Below are positions 27,801 through 38,746 of a stretch of 58,468 nt of DNA, one piece after another. Every line of letters starts with the position of its first letter. Positions within the stretch are counted from its first letter, which is position 1. Below the pieces are notes generated by a model. The model was not told the origin of the DNA. It did no database searches and worked only from the letters and a program-made list of their open reading frames with translations. The stretch lies in the NCBI GenBank assembly GCA_016871195.1, contig VFZN01000018.1, positions 1-58,468 on the forward strand, in the 5' to 3' direction. The position numbers were made by a program, and so were the translations under genes. This stretch comes from Acidobacteriota bacterium (lineage in GTDB: Bacteria; Acidobacteriota; Vicinamibacteria; Vicinamibacterales; UBA2999).

Positions 27801-28391
27801 CACCCAGCGTCGCAGCGCGTCAATGTCGGCGGCAACGGAGGCCTTCTCTTCGGCCGATCCGTCCGCACCCGCAGCCGTCAGCGCCGCCTCGCGGTCGAGC
27901 AGCGCGCAGCCCGCCCGGGCCAGGGCCAGTTCCGACGCTGCACGATCAGTCCACAGGTCGGCGATGCCCTCTGCGCGCAGCAGCGCCTCGATGCGGGTAT
28001 GGTCGTCGGCCGAGGCTTCGACGTGTGCCCCCGCCTTCAGCAGCGGCAGCACCCGTCGGCGCACCAGATCGATCTTGAAGCGGAACAGCTGATCGTAGGC
28101 GGCCGTCGAGGCCTTCAGCGCCTGGGCTGCGTCACCCACCCCGAAGAGATGCGCAATGAAGCGCGACACGTGCGGGGCCATCTGCACCAGCAGGTGACCC
28201 CGGGCCGATGCCGTCAGCATCTCGGGTACCTCGGCGTACTGCGTCCAGGCCTGCCACAGCTCAGGCTCTGCGGCCGCCACCTCGCGCGTGAACGCCTGAT
28301 ACAGGTCGCGCAGCCGATCCGGGTCGTGCAGATCGGCGAAGGTGAATCCGTCGAGGCCCAGCGGATCGGACGCGCGCACAGCAGCTGCCAT
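24804..28391 (-). CDS. giant Fe-S/FAD/FNR fusion oxidoreductase (NfnB-NfnA/GltD-like)
   Basis: 1195 aa from the ATG at 28391; a GTG at 28415 would add 8 residues. Order: a novel helical N-terminal region (1-235); a cysteine-rich Fe-S segment (CVLCHEREKDSC, CPLDEK, CPGTGHRICNDCMKAC) as in GltD/NfnB; an FAD-binding VVGLGPAGYTLTHYL (near 415); a second Rossmann GGGLTGVDTATEL (near 600); then a ferredoxin-reductase/PyrK-like module (about 880-1120: FQPGQFYRLQNF, GPTGAPTEIP, GGGLGNAVLF); and a final cysteine cluster CMLKEVCAQC. It probably transfers electrons between NAD(P)H and another carrier, possibly by bifurcation. The N-terminal domain is unexplained. Confidence 0.87.
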   Translation of the reverse strand: MAAAVRASDPLGLDGFTFADLHDPDRLRDLYQAFTREVAAAEPELWQAWTQYAEVPEMLTASARGHLLVQMAPHVSRFIAHLFGVGDAAQALKASTAAYDQLFRFKIDLVRRRVLPLLKAGAHVEASADDHTRIEALLRAEGIADLWTDRAASELALARAGCALLDREAALTAAGADGSAEEKASVAADIDALRRWVAAHVHAPQLREWVVFRFPETINADQLVRVQRPRADVPELMTGPDATLRRRQGFALTDGRYSPREVLSELHYCVLCHEREKDSCSKGIRDKAGTVSRNALGIPLAGCPLDEKISEMHTVRKHGDAIGALAIVAIDNPMCPGTGHRICNDCMKACIYQKQEPVNIPQVETGVLTDVLALPFGVEIYGLLTRWNPLNIARPYALPYNGKNVLVVGLGPAGYTLTHYLLNEGFGVVAIDGLKIEPLPRALTGGNGEPPRPVRDWAELYAPLDQRILEGFGGVSEYGITVRWDKNFLSLIHLTLARRSKCAIHGGVRFGGSMPIDDAWAWGFDHVAIAAGAGRPTIIDIRNNLLRGIRKASDFLMGLQLSGAFKPESLSNLQVRLPAVVIGGGLTGVDTATELMAYYPLQVEKILDRHEALSAALGESVVRAHLDEEEQQILDQFLVHGRAVRAERARAFGAGEAADFVPLLRAWGGVTLAYRKRLSDSPAYRLNHEEVTKAFEEGIVFAEQMKPVEAVPDAYGHVRAMRFTRTDGAEDETPIELPARTVLVAAGTTPNVTYEKEYPGTFELDGRQRFFQGYRATRRPDGQVALEPDAEGFFTSHLTADGRCVSYYGDNHPRYNGNVVKAMASAKHGYPHVVALFADEIRRQDPAGQPAREQVWRQLTTYCADQFDARVERVVRLTPTIIEVIVRAPAAARHFQPGQFYRLQNFERDSRRVHVDGYDTSMTLEGIALTGAWVDAEQGLLSLITLEMGVSSRLCAYLQPGEPVVVMGPTGAPTEIPEQSAVLLAGGGLGNAVLFSIARALKARGNRVIYFAGYKNGADVFKREDIESSTDQVIWASDAGPVIAPARPQDTHFRGNIVQAMVAYAEGRLGTQVVPIEAVTRIIAIGSDRMMNAVRQARHGVLQPYLQPTHVGIGSINSPMQCMLKEVCAQCLQRHVDPVTGREAFVFSCYNQDQELDRVDFDNLYARLRQNSVQEKLSNLWLDRVLSAAPALTHA

Positions 28392-28492
28392 AGCCTTCCA
28401 ATTATACGTTCGCACTCAGACCACAGGGGTGGCACCGGGCAGCACTCAGAGTCGAGTCCCCCCTGATGCCTGTCGGTCCCTTTAGACGCGGC

Positions 28493-28522
28493 TTGACCCC
28501 CGGTCGGTGCGGTCACTACGCT
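28493..28522 (+). promoter_or_regulatory. candidate thiS promoter
   Basis: TTGACC (28493-28498), an 18-bp spacer, TACGCT (28517-28522). The expected transcript start lies within a few bases of the GTG at 28533, so the thiS message may be leaderless. Confidence 0.4.
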
Positions 28523-28532
28523 CATAGGCACC

Positions 28533-28733
28533 GTGACGCTGCAGATCAATGGCGACCCGCATCAGGTGCCGGCGGGACTCACCGTGGCCAGCCTGCTGGC
28601 CCACCTCGGCATTGACGCCCGCCGCGTCGCCGTCGAGTGCAACGAGGCCGTCGTCAAGCGTGCGCGCTATGACGAGACCGCCCTGCACGATGGTGACCGT
28701 ATCGAAATCGTCAATTTCGTGGGCGGCGGGTAA
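28533..28733 (+). CDS. thiS: sulfur carrier protein ThiS
   Basis: 66 aa beta-grasp ubiquitin-like protein starting with GTG. The PAGLTVASLLAHLGI helix and the C-terminal VNFVGGG are diagnostic; the terminal Gly-Gly is thiocarboxylated and donates sulfur for the thiamine thiazole ring. thiG follows 12 bp later. No thiC, thiF, thiH or thiO in the window. Confidence 0.95.
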   Translation: MTLQINGDPHQVPAGLTVASLLAHLGIDARRVAVECNEAVVKRARYDETALHDGDRIEIVNFVGGG

Positions 28734-30993
<2,260 letters not shown>

Positions 30994-31021
<28 letters not shown>

Positions 31022-31752
31022 GCCAGCAGCGCGCGGAACGCGTCGGCCTCGGGCAGAGCCGTGAGCGTGAGCCACGGCTGGTGCGCGTCGAGTTCCTCGA
31101 CCGTGTGGGTATTGGTCGCCAGCGCCAGCGTCGGAATGCCTGCGAGGCGCGCACCTTCAATGTCGTGCGGCGTGTCGCCCACCACCAGCATCTCAGACAG
31201 CTGCAGGGACGGATCGAGACGACGGGCGGCGTCAGCGGCGCGGGCGACGATGGCGTGTCGCGGTTCGACGCGCGTCGAGAAGGCCCCGCGCAACGGCTGG
31301 CCCGGCACCGACGCGAAGAAGTGCGCCAGCCCGTAGTGCTGCAGCTTGGCCACGGCTCCGGCCTCGACGTTACCGGTCACCACCCATGACGTGAGCGTCG
31401 CCTCGCGGTCGATGCACGCGAGCGCCTCCAGCACGTTCGCCAGCACACGCCCCTGCCGCTGCGGCAGTACCTGCGGCAACCGGGAGGCATACCCAGACAC
31501 CAGCACCTCGGCCTGCTGTTGCAGCGACTCACTGACCTCGCCGAACGGCCCGGGATGCCCGAGCAGCAGCCACGCGGCAATCTGATGATCGGTCATGCCG
31601 TCGGGCCGCACTGGCGGAAACACGCGGTCGTCGCCTGACGCACTGTAGGCGTCTTCCCACGCGATCATGCCGGCGCGGGCGGTCAGTAGCAGCGTGCCGT
31701 CAATATCCCAGAACACCGCGCGCGTCGGTGCCTTTTCCATCCGCGTGGTCAT
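30994..31752 (-). CDS. HAD-superfamily phosphatase
   Basis: 252 aa from the ATG at 31752. HAD motif I is FWDIDGTLL; motif II is the Thr in WVVTGN; motif III is a Lys or Arg near the middle; motif IV is VVGDTPHDIEGARLAG. The helical cap resembles phosphoglycolate-phosphatase-like proteins. Substrate unknown. It lies 22 bp after the DegT aminotransferase gene on the same strand, probably one operon. Confidence 0.88.
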
Positions 31753-31774
31753 GCCCGGTCCGGCGCTGGCGACA

Positions 31775-32896
31775 TCATGAGGTGGCACCGTAGAACGCCG
31801 CGATCTGCTCGACGACATGCGTCTGCTGCTCCACCGTCAGTTCGGGGTAGATCGGCAGTGCCAGCACCTCGGCGGCCGCCCGCTCGGCGTTCGGAAAGTC
31901 ACCGGACTTGTAGCCCAGCGAGGCAAAGCATGCCTGCTGATGGAATGGGACCGGATAGTAGATTTCCGTCCCGATGCCCGCGACCTCGAGGTGCGCCTTC
32001 AGCGCATCGCGCTTCGGAGCGCGAATCACGAACTGGTTGTAGATGTGATAGCGGTCGGGCCATTCCTTCGGCAGCCCGATCGTGCCGACCAGGCCCGCCT
32101 CGGTGAAGAGCGTGCGGTAGCGCGCGGCATTCCGTCGCCGCCCTTCCGTCCAGGCCGGCAGATGGGGCAGCTTGACGCGCAGCACCGCGGCCTGAATGGC
32201 ATCGATGCGGAAGTTACCGCCGATCACCGAGTGGTAGTACTTGGGCTCCATGCCGTGGTTCCTGATGAGCCGCACCTTGTGCGCCAGCGCATCATCGTTG
32301 GTCGTCACCAGTCCGGCATCGCCGAAGCCACCAAGATTCTTGCTGGGGAAGAACGAAAAGCAGCCCAGGTTCCCGATGCCGCCGACCTTGCCCCCGTGGT
32401 CACCGGCACCAATCGCCTGCGCGGCATCTTCGATGACCTGCAGGCCGTACTCGTCGGCAAGCGCCAGCACCGCGCTCATGTCAGCGGCCTGTCCGAAGAG
32501 GTGCACTGGCATCAGCGCGCGCGTTCGCGTCGTGCACACACGAGCGGCACCGACGACATCGATGTTGTAAGTGTCGGGGTCGATGTCGACCAGCACCGGC
32601 CGCGCACCGACGCGGGCAATCGACCCGGCGGTGGCGAAGAACGAGAACGTGCTGGTCACAACCTCATCGCCAGGTCCGATGCCCAGCGCCATCAGGGCCG
32701 CCAGCAGGGCGTCGGTACCCGAGGAGACGCCGATGGCGTGTTGCACGTCGACCGCGGCAGCCACGTCCTGCTCGAACTGGTCGACTTCCGGGCCCATGAT
32801 GAAGCGGCCGCTGTCGGCCACCCGCGTGAGGGCGTCGATGAACTGATCGCGCAGCGGACGATACTGCGCCTGAAGGTCGAGGAGGGGGACGTTCAC
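31775..32896 (-). CDS. DegT/DnrJ/EryC1/StrS family sugar aminotransferase
   Basis: 373 aa from the GTG at 32896, where the family's usual opening [17 protein letters not shown] begins. PLP-binding features: [22 protein letters not shown], the PLP lysine in [14 protein letters not shown], and [14 protein letters not shown]. It makes an amino-deoxy sugar nucleotide for surface glycans. It is divergent from the LhgO-like gene across only 42 bp. A second, WecE-type member of the family lies at 36165-37313. Confidence 0.92.
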   Translation of the reverse strand: MNVPLLDLQAQYRPLRDQFIDALTRVADSGRFIMGPEVDQFEQDVAAAVDVQHAIGVSSGTDALLAALMALGIGPGDEVVTSTFSFFATAGSIARVGARPVLVDIDPDTYNIDVVGAARVCTTRTRALMPVHLFGQAADMSAVLALADEYGLQVIEDAAQAIGAGDHGGKVGGIGNLGCFSFFPSKNLGGFGDAGLVTTNDDALAHKVRLIRNHGMEPKYYHSVIGGNFRIDAIQAAVLRVKLPHLPAWTEGRRRNAARYRTLFTEAGLVGTIGLPKEWPDRYHIYNQFVIRAPKRDALKAHLEVAGIGTEIYYPVPFHQQACFASLGYKSGDFPNAERAAAEVLALPIYPELTVEQQTHVVEQIAAFYGATS

Positions 32897-32938
32897 AGAC
32901 TTTCGATGGTAGTCTGGAGCGTTTCCCGGACGCAATTG

Positions 32939-34039
32939 ATGGCCGACACTGAGATTGACGTTGCCGTAGTGGGTGGCGGGGTCATCGGCCTCGCCTGTGC
33001 GCTGGCGCTCGCCGAACAGGGCCACGCCGTCTGCCTGCTCGAACAGCACCCGCGCATGGGGCACGAAACCAGCACCCGGAACAGCGGTGTCATCCATGCC
33101 GGCATCTACTATCCCGCGCAGACGCTCAAGGCCGCCCTGTGCGTCGAGGGGCGCGAACGCCTCTATGCATTCGCGGCGCAGCACGGCGTGCCGCATGACC
33201 GCTGCGGCAAGCTGATCGTGGCCGCTACGGCTCAGGAAATTCCAGCCCTCGAGCGCCTGGCCGAACGCGCCGGCGTGAACGGTGCCCCGGTCGACCTGGT
33301 CGACCGCGCATTCATCGCGGCGCACGAACCACACGTGGCTGGCGTCGCCGCCCTGTGGTCGCACACCACGGGCCGCATCGAACCCGAGGCGTATGTGCGC
33401 ACCCTGCAGCGGCTGGCCTCAGCCGCGGGCGTGCATGTGCTGCCGGCCTCACCGCTGATCGGTGCCGATCCCCACCCGTCAGGCATCGCGCTGCGCACCC
33501 CCCACGAGTCGATCGCCGCGCGGCTGGTCATCAATGCGGCAGGCCTGTGGGCCGACGCTGTCAGCGCGACGCTGGGAGGCGAGGCCTTCACCATCTATCC
33601 GTGCCGCGGCGACTATGCGGAACTGGCACCGTCACGCCGAGACATGGTCAACGGCCTCGTCTACCCGGTGCCGCACGCGCCGGGCCATGGCCTCGGGGTC
33701 CATCTCACCAGGACCACGTGGGGTAGCGTGCTGCTGGGGCCGACGATCCAGTATCAGGATCGGAAAGACGACTACGAGTCGAATCGCCTGCCGCTCGAGG
33801 CATTTGTCGACGAAACGCGGGCGCTGCTGCCCGAGGTCACGCTCGCCGACCTGCAGCCGGCCAGCTCAGGCATCCGCGCCAAGCTCTGCCCGCCGACTGA
33901 GGCCTTCGCTGATTTCCTGATTCAACGCGACACGGCGAATGCGCACATCGTGCAGGTGGCAGGCATCGACTCGCCAGGCCTCACCTCGTCACTGGCCATT
34001 GCCGCTCGGGTGGCGGCGATCGTCAGCGACGCAGCGTAA
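32939..34039 (+). CDS. FAD-dependent oxidoreductase, L-2-hydroxyglutarate dehydrogenase-like
   Basis: 366 aa, DAO family. Start ATG at 32939. Dinucleotide motif [13 protein letters not shown], then [21 protein letters not shown], the fingerprint of LhgO/L2HGDH-type enzymes. [10 protein letters not shown] and the [17 protein letters not shown] segment follow, with [10 protein letters not shown] at the end. It would oxidise L-2-hydroxyglutarate to 2-oxoglutarate and pass electrons to the membrane quinone pool. Confidence 0.9.
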   Translation: MADTEIDVAVVGGGVIGLACALALAEQGHAVCLLEQHPRMGHETSTRNSGVIHAGIYYPAQTLKAALCVEGRERLYAFAAQHGVPHDRCGKLIVAATAQEIPALERLAERAGVNGAPVDLVDRAFIAAHEPHVAGVAALWSHTTGRIEPEAYVRTLQRLASAAGVHVLPASPLIGADPHPSGIALRTPHESIAARLVINAAGLWADAVSATLGGEAFTIYPCRGDYAELAPSRRDMVNGLVYPVPHAPGHGLGVHLTRTTWGSVLLGPTIQYQDRKDDYESNRLPLEAFVDETRALLPEVTLADLQPASSGIRAKLCPPTEAFADFLIQRDTANAHIVQVAGIDSPGLTSSLAIAARVAAIVSDAA

Positions 34040-34245
34040 CGCTGCCGGGCGCCTTCACGATCTCTGTCGGGCTCGTGTACGGAAGGCCAGCGTGCCGCGC
34101 GGCGCGTGCGCCCGCTGACGCCCTGCGGGGCAATCCGAGGCGATCCGAGCTGGTTCGCACTCGAAGGGCCCCGAAGGCTGCGGCCCGCACCGATGACTGA
34201 TACGGAAGCCTCTGCCCCCGTGAGGGATCCGCGTGGAACGCGCGG

Positions 34246-35229
34246 TCAGAGCGCGGCGATCTTCGCCTCGCGCGAGTGGCGCGCGAGGTCGGCATCGACC
34301 ATCATCTGCACGAGCCGCGTGAAATCGACCGAGGGCTGCCAACCCAGCTGACGATGGGCCTTGGTCGGGTCACCGATGAGGTGATCGACCTCCGCCGGTC
34401 TCAGGAACCGCGGGTCGGTGCGGACATACTGCTGCCAGTCGAGACCCGCATGCGCGAATGCCGCTTCGACTAGTTCCTGGACCGAATGGGCCACGCCCAT
34501 CGACACCACATAGTCGTCGGGTTGGTCCTGCTGCAGCATCAGCCACATGGCCCGCACGTAATCGCCGGCAAAGCCCCAGTCGCGGCACGCGTCGAGGTTG
34601 CCGAGCCCCAGGTGATCGGCGAGGCCCAGCTTGATGCGGGCGACGCCGTCAGTCACCTTGCGGGTCACGAACTCGAGGCCTCGCCGCGGCGATTCATGGT
34701 TGAACAGGATGCCCGAGCAGGCAAACAGGCCATAGCTCTCGCGATAATTCACCGTGATGTAGTGCCCGTAGACCTTCGACACGCCGTAAGGGCTGCGCGG
34801 ATAGAACGGCGTCAGCTCGGTCTGCGGCACTTCCCGCACCCGCCCGTACATCTCGCTCGACGATGCCTGATAGAAGCGGATCTTCGTATTGACGCGGCGG
34901 ATGGCTTCGAGTGCACGCGTGACGCCCTGCGAATTGAACTCGCCGGTCAGCATCGGCTCGTCCCACGACGTCGGCACGAACGACATGGCCGCCAGGTTAT
35001 AGAACTCGTGCGGGTCTGCCTGTTCCACCGCCTTGATCAGCGACAGCTGGTCGAGCAGGTCGGCCTGAATGATGGTGATGCGGTCACGCAAGTGCGCAAT
35101 CCGCCAGCCGTTGGGGGCACTGAGCCGTCGGGCGACGCCGTAGACGGTGTAACCCTGTTCGAGGAGCAGTTCGGCCAGATACGACCCGTCCTGCCCCGTG
35201 ATGCCGGTAATCAGTGCACGCTTTGACAT
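34246..35229 (-). CDS. gmd: GDP-mannose 4,6-dehydratase
   Basis: 327 aa extended [19 protein letters not shown] is diagnostic, as are SSSEMYG and the catalytic YGVSK in [12 protein letters not shown], and FNHESPRRG. It converts GDP-mannose to GDP-4-keto-6-deoxymannose, a precursor of GDP-fucose, -rhamnose or -perosamine. Last gene of the holB-pdxA-smpB-wecE-rmlD-gmd series, 66 bp after rmlD. About 200 bp without a gene separate it from the LhgO-like gene. Confidence 0.95.
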   Translation of the reverse strand: MSKRALITGITGQDGSYLAELLLEQGYTVYGVARRLSAPNGWRIAHLRDRITIIQADLLDQLSLIKAVEQADPHEFYNLAAMSFVPTSWDEPMLTGEFNSQGVTRALEAIRRVNTKIRFYQASSSEMYGRVREVPQTELTPFYPRSPYGVSKVYGHYITVNYRESYGLFACSGILFNHESPRRGLEFVTRKVTDGVARIKLGLADHLGLGNLDACRDWGFAGDYVRAMWLMLQQDQPDDYVVSMGVAHSVQELVEAAFAHAGLDWQQYVRTDPRFLRPAEVDHLIGDPTKAHRQLGWQPSVDFTRLVQMMVDADLARHSREAKIAAL

Positions 35230-35295
35230 GGCAATCCAATAATGTAACTCGCCAGCGTGTCTGGCGGCAACCCCTTGAGCCGCTTCTGGCTCCCG

Positions 35296-36174
35296 CTACC
35301 GCGCGCCGGCCCCCTCAACACCACGCCGCCTCAGGTACCGACCCAGCGCATCATGCCAGTCGGGCAGGGCCCCGGCGACAGCCTCGAGGCGCGCCGCCGA
35401 CAGCGCCGCGTACTGCGGGCGTGCGGCCTTCATCACCACCTGGCGCACACTCGAGGGCCGCAAAAGCGCCTCATCGAAACCGCCCGCGCGGGCAATGGCG
35501 GCCCCCACGCCGTACCAGGTCGTAACGCCGGCGTTGACACAGTGATAGAGACCCGGCGGCCCCTGCACATCAAGCAGCCGCCACGCCGCCTCGGCCACAT
35601 CGTCGACAAAGCTCGGCGTGACGGTGCGGTCCGCGAACAGGGTCACGGGCTCGCCGCGCAACAGCGCGTCGGTGATGCGGTCGATGCTGCTGCGTCTCCG
35701 CTCGCCACCAAACAGGCTTTCGACGCGCAGCACATAGTGCGCCGGACACTCGGCGGCCTGCCACTCACCCACCAGCTTCGACTGGGCATACACACTCTGG
35801 GGCTCGGGCGCGTCGGCCTCGGTCCAAACCCCGGGGCACCGGCCGGCAAACACGAAGTCGGTGCTGAAGTGCACGAACGTCGCATTGACCGTGGCCGCTG
35901 CGCGCGCCAGCACCCCGACACCGATGCCGTTGACGTCGATGGCCTCGGCCTGCCGCGATTCCGCGCCATCAACGTCGTTGAACGCGGCCGCATTGACGAT
36001 GACCGAGGGCCGCACATCGGCGACCATGGCCGCGACGGCCGGCGCATCACACAGATCGAGGCGATCGCGCGTAAACCGGTGCACCTCGGCGCGATCGGCC
36101 CACAGGGCACTGAGCGCATGGCCCAGCTGGCCACCGGCTCCGATGACGGCCACCACCGGCCGGTCTATCGCCAT
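35296..36174 (-). CDS. rmlD: dTDP-4-dehydrorhamnose reductase
   Basis: 292 aa. GAGGQLGHAL at the N-terminus, VNAAAFNDVDGAE, FSTDFVFAG, the catalytic VYAQSKLVGE (YxxxK) and PSFVDDVAEAAWRLL are typical of RmlD. It reduces dTDP-4-keto-L-rhamnose to dTDP-L-rhamnose. rmlA, rmlB and rmlC are not in the window. The start overlaps wecE by 10 bp. Confidence 0.9.
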   Translation of the reverse strand: MAIDRPVVAVIGAGGQLGHALSALWADRAEVHRFTRDRLDLCDAPAVAAMVADVRPSVIVNAAAFNDVDGAESRQAEAIDVNGIGVGVLARAAATVNATFVHFSTDFVFAGRCPGVWTEADAPEPQSVYAQSKLVGEWQAAECPAHYVLRVESLFGGERRRSSIDRITDALLRGEPVTLFADRTVTPSFVDDVAEAAWRLLDVQGPPGLYHCVNAGVTTWYGVGAAIARAGGFDEALLRPSSVRQVVMKAARPQYAALSAARLEAVAGALPDWHDALGRYLRRRGVEGAGAR

Positions 36175-37313
36175 GAGCGCTCCTCCGTCGTAGACATCAC
36201 GGCATCGATGACGCGCTGCTGGTCGGCATCGGACAGCTGGAAGAAGAGCGGCAGCCGCACCAGGCGATCAGACACGGCCTCAGTCACCGGGCACTGGCCC
36301 TCGTGGCCGCCAAAGCGACGACCCATAGCAGACAGGTGCAGGGGCAGGTAATGGAAGACCGCCAGCACCTGCTGGGCACGCAGCGACGCCAGCAGACGTG
36401 TGCGAGCGTCGAGCGACGGCAGCAGCAGGTAGAACAGGTGCGCCGGATGCACGCATTCGGCTGGAACTGTCGGCAGGCCGATCTCATGGTGCGCGGCCCA
36501 GTCAGCCAGTGCCGACTGATAGCGCGCCCAGATCTGCTGCCGCCGGGCCTGAATCTGCTCGCGGGCTTCGAGTTGCGCCAGCAGATAGGCCGCCAGGATG
36601 TCGGAGGGCAGGTAGCTCGACCCGATGTCGCACCACGTGTACTTGTCGACCTGTCCGCGGTAGAAGCGGGTGCGGTTGGTGCCCTTCTCACGAATGATTT
36701 CGGCGCGATCGCCGAGGGCGGAATCGTTGATCACCAGCGCGCCCCCCTCGCCGCACGACAGGTTCTTGGTGTCGTGGAAACTCAGCGTCGACAGCACCCC
36801 GAAGCTGCCCAGCGGCAGCCCCCGGTAGGTGCCGAACAGGCCGTGCGCGTTGTCCTCGACAACGGGGAGGCCGTGGGCCTCTGCCACGGCCATGATGGTC
36901 CCCATCTCGCAGGCCACCCCGGCGTAGTGGACGACCACGATGGCGCGGGTGCGCGGAGTGATGGCCGCCTCGATGCGCGCCTCGTCGAGGTTGAGCGTGT
37001 CGGGTCGGATGTCGACAAACACGGGATGCGCCCCGCGTAGTACGAAGGCATTCACCGTGGACACGAATGTGAACGACGGCATGATCACTTCGTCGCCAGG
37101 CCCGATGCCAAGCAGCAGCGCGCTCATCTCGAGGGCGTGTGTGCACGAGGTGGTCAGCAGCACCTTCGCCGCCCCGGTGATAGAGGTCAGGTGCGTGTGG
37201 CAGGCCTGCGTGAATGGACCGTCGCCGTGAATCGGCCCGTCCGCGATGGCACGCTGCACATACGCGAATTCCTTACCGGTGACGGCCGCCCGGTTGAAGG
37301 GCACCGGTGTCAT
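36165..37313 (-). CDS. wecE: dTDP-4-amino-4,6-dideoxygalactose transaminase
   Basis: 382 aa. PVPFNRAAVTGKEFAYVQRAI and LTTSCTHALEMSALLLGI match WecE/RffA; the PLP lysine lies in SFHDTKNLSCGEGGA; EKGTNRTRFYRGQVDKYTW is strongly conserved in this subgroup. It makes dTDP-4-amino-4,6-dideoxy-D-galactose (Fuc4N), used in enterobacterial-common-antigen-like or O-antigen glycans. ATG overlaps the smpB stop (ATGA). Confidence 0.93.
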   Translation of the reverse strand: MTPVPFNRAAVTGKEFAYVQRAIADGPIHGDGPFTQACHTHLTSITGAAKVLLTTSCTHALEMSALLLGIGPGDEVIMPSFTFVSTVNAFVLRGAHPVFVDIRPDTLNLDEARIEAAITPRTRAIVVVHYAGVACEMGTIMAVAEAHGLPVVEDNAHGLFGTYRGLPLGSFGVLSTLSFHDTKNLSCGEGGALVINDSALGDRAEIIREKGTNRTRFYRGQVDKYTWCDIGSSYLPSDILAAYLLAQLEAREQIQARRQQIWARYQSALADWAAHHEIGLPTVPAECVHPAHLFYLLLPSLDARTRLLASLRAQQVLAVFHYLPLHLSAMGRRFGGHEGQCPVTEAVSDRLVRLPLFFQLSDADQQRVIDAVMSTTEERSWR

Positions 37314-37798
37314 CGTGAACGCTCCTTGATGGCGGCGCGCGTCTCGCGGTCAGCCTCGCGCCGCTTGATACTCTCGCGCTTGTCGTGGGCCTGCTTGCCG
37401 CGCGCCAGGGCCAGCGCCACCTTCACGCGGCCACGCTTGAAATAGAGCCGCGTCGGTACCAGCGTCAGGCCTTTCTCCACCGTCTTGCCAATCAGCTTCC
37501 TGATCTCCTGACGGTGCAGCAGCAGCCGGCGCCGACGCTTGGGATCATGGTCGACATATCCGCGATGCGAATAGGGATTGATGTGAACGTTGTAGAGCCA
37601 CACCTCGCCGCGCTCGACCTTGGCGAAGGCATCGCGCAGGTTGGCGCGCCCCTCGCGAATCCCCTTGACCTCGGTGCCGAGCAGGGCGATGCCCGCTTCG
37701 AACGTCTCGAGAATGTGAAAATCGTGGAACGCCTTCCGGTTGTCGGCGATGAGCACCTCGTCCTCTGTGCTGGCGCCGTGCGTCGAAGCCTTGGCCAT
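37310..37798 (-). CDS. smpB: SsrA-binding protein SmpB
   Basis: 162 aa. DNRKAFHDFHILETFEAGI, LLGTEVKGIREGRANLRDAF and the LYNVHINPYSHRG segment are diagnostic, and the C-terminal tail is basic (KRREADRETRAAIKERSR). It partners tmRNA to rescue stalled ribosomes. The tmRNA gene is not in the window. Its start overlaps pdxA by one base (TGATG). Confidence 0.97.
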   Translation of the reverse strand: MAKASTHGASTEDEVLIADNRKAFHDFHILETFEAGIALLGTEVKGIREGRANLRDAFAKVERGEVWLYNVHINPYSHRGYVDHDPKRRRRLLLHRQEIRKLIGKTVEKGLTLVPTRLYFKRGRVKVALALARGKQAHDKRESIKRREADRETRAAIKERSR

Positions 37799-38739
37799 CA
37801 GCGGCGCTCCTGCGCCAGCGCAGCGGCCAGCTGAATGGCGGCCACAAGGCTGCCAGGGTCAGCGACGCCGCGCCCGGCGATATCGAACGCCGTCCCGTGG
37901 TCGACCGACGTGCGGATGATCGGCAGGCCGATCGTCACGTTCACCGCGTCACCGAAGGCAAGCAGTTTCACGGGAATCAGCCCCTGGTCGTGATAACACG
38001 CCACCACGGCATCGCACTCGTCTCGCAGCGCACGGAGGAAGACCGTGTCAGCCGGAAACGGGCCGCTGGCATCAACGCCGGCGGCGCGCGCGGCCGCAAC
38101 AGCCGGGCGCAGGATGTCATCGTCTTCGTGTCCCATCAGGCCGTGCTCGCCGGCATGCGGATTGAGGGCAGCCAGTGCCACGCGCGGTGCTGCGAGACCG
38201 CGTCCCCTAAGCCAGTCGGCCGTCATCGACAGCGTGCGCGCCACATCGGTCACGGTCAGCAGCGACGGCACCTCGGCCAGCGGCACATGCACCGTGGCGA
38301 GCGCCACGCACAGGGGGCGCCGCGGCGCTGCCGCACGGGTACCAGCCATCCCCTCGGCGCGCCCGCCGGCGTAGAACAGCATCCGCACCTGCTCAACACC
38401 GCACAGATGGGCCAGCAGATCGGTGTGCCCCTTCCATGGCAATCCGGCGAGCGCAAACGCCTGCTTGCTGACGGGCGCCGTGGCCACAGCATCCACGTCA
38501 CCCCGGCGGGCCGCCTCGACCGCGCGCACGATGGCATCGTAGGCCGCCTGTCCGCTCTCCGCAGATGCCGAGCCGGGGGTAATCGGGCGGGAAGACGGCG
38601 AGGGGAACACCACCGGATCGCAAACCGCCAGCACCCGACTGTCGGTGCAGGCCTTCCGCACGATTTCCGGACCGATGCCCGCCGGGTCGCCCTCGGTCAC
38701 CGCGATGCGCACACGCCGCATGTGATCAGTATCGCGCAT
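37798..38739 (-). CDS. pdxA: 4-hydroxythreonine-4-phosphate dehydrogenase PdxA
   Basis: 313 aa from the ATG at 38739, which has GAGGG 4 nt upstream; an ATG at 38721 is the alternative. VTEGDPAGIGPEIV, ATAPVSKQAFALAG, GHTDLLA, NPHAGEHGLMG and CYHDQGLIPVKLL carry the metal-binding and substrate residues. It acts in DXP-dependent pyridoxal phosphate synthesis. Slightly short because the region after residue 30 is compressed. The window's PLP enzymes would use its product. Confidence 0.94.
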   Translation of the reverse strand: MRDTDHMRRVRIAVTEGDPAGIGPEIVRKACTDSRVLAVCDPVVFPSPSSRPITPGSASAESGQAAYDAIVRAVEAARRGDVDAVATAPVSKQAFALAGLPWKGHTDLLAHLCGVEQVRMLFYAGGRAEGMAGTRAAAPRRPLCVALATVHVPLAEVPSLLTVTDVARTLSMTADWLRGRGLAAPRVALAALNPHAGEHGLMGHEDDDILRPAVAAARAAGVDASGPFPADTVFLRALRDECDAVVACYHDQGLIPVKLLAFGDAVNVTIGLPIIRTSVDHGTAFDIAGRGVADPGSLVAAIQLAAALAQERR

Positions 38740-38746
38740 GCGGCCC

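Noticed and set aside
26517-28466. Long open frame (649 codons) on the plus strand
   Set aside because: It lies antisense to the flavoprotein gene, has no recognisable domain and is an artefact of high GC content; similar antisense frames occur at 4270-5445, 8413-9690 and 17949-20144.
28416-28500. TPP riboswitch before thiS
   Set aside because: GGGGTG and CTGATG pieces occur, but the strictly conserved CTGAGA is absent (CTCAGAG instead) and the segment is too short for the aptamer.
34040-34245. Gene in the gap between the LhgO-like gene and gmd
   Set aside because: Open frames here are short, without ribosome binding sites and of arginine-rich GC-artefact composition.
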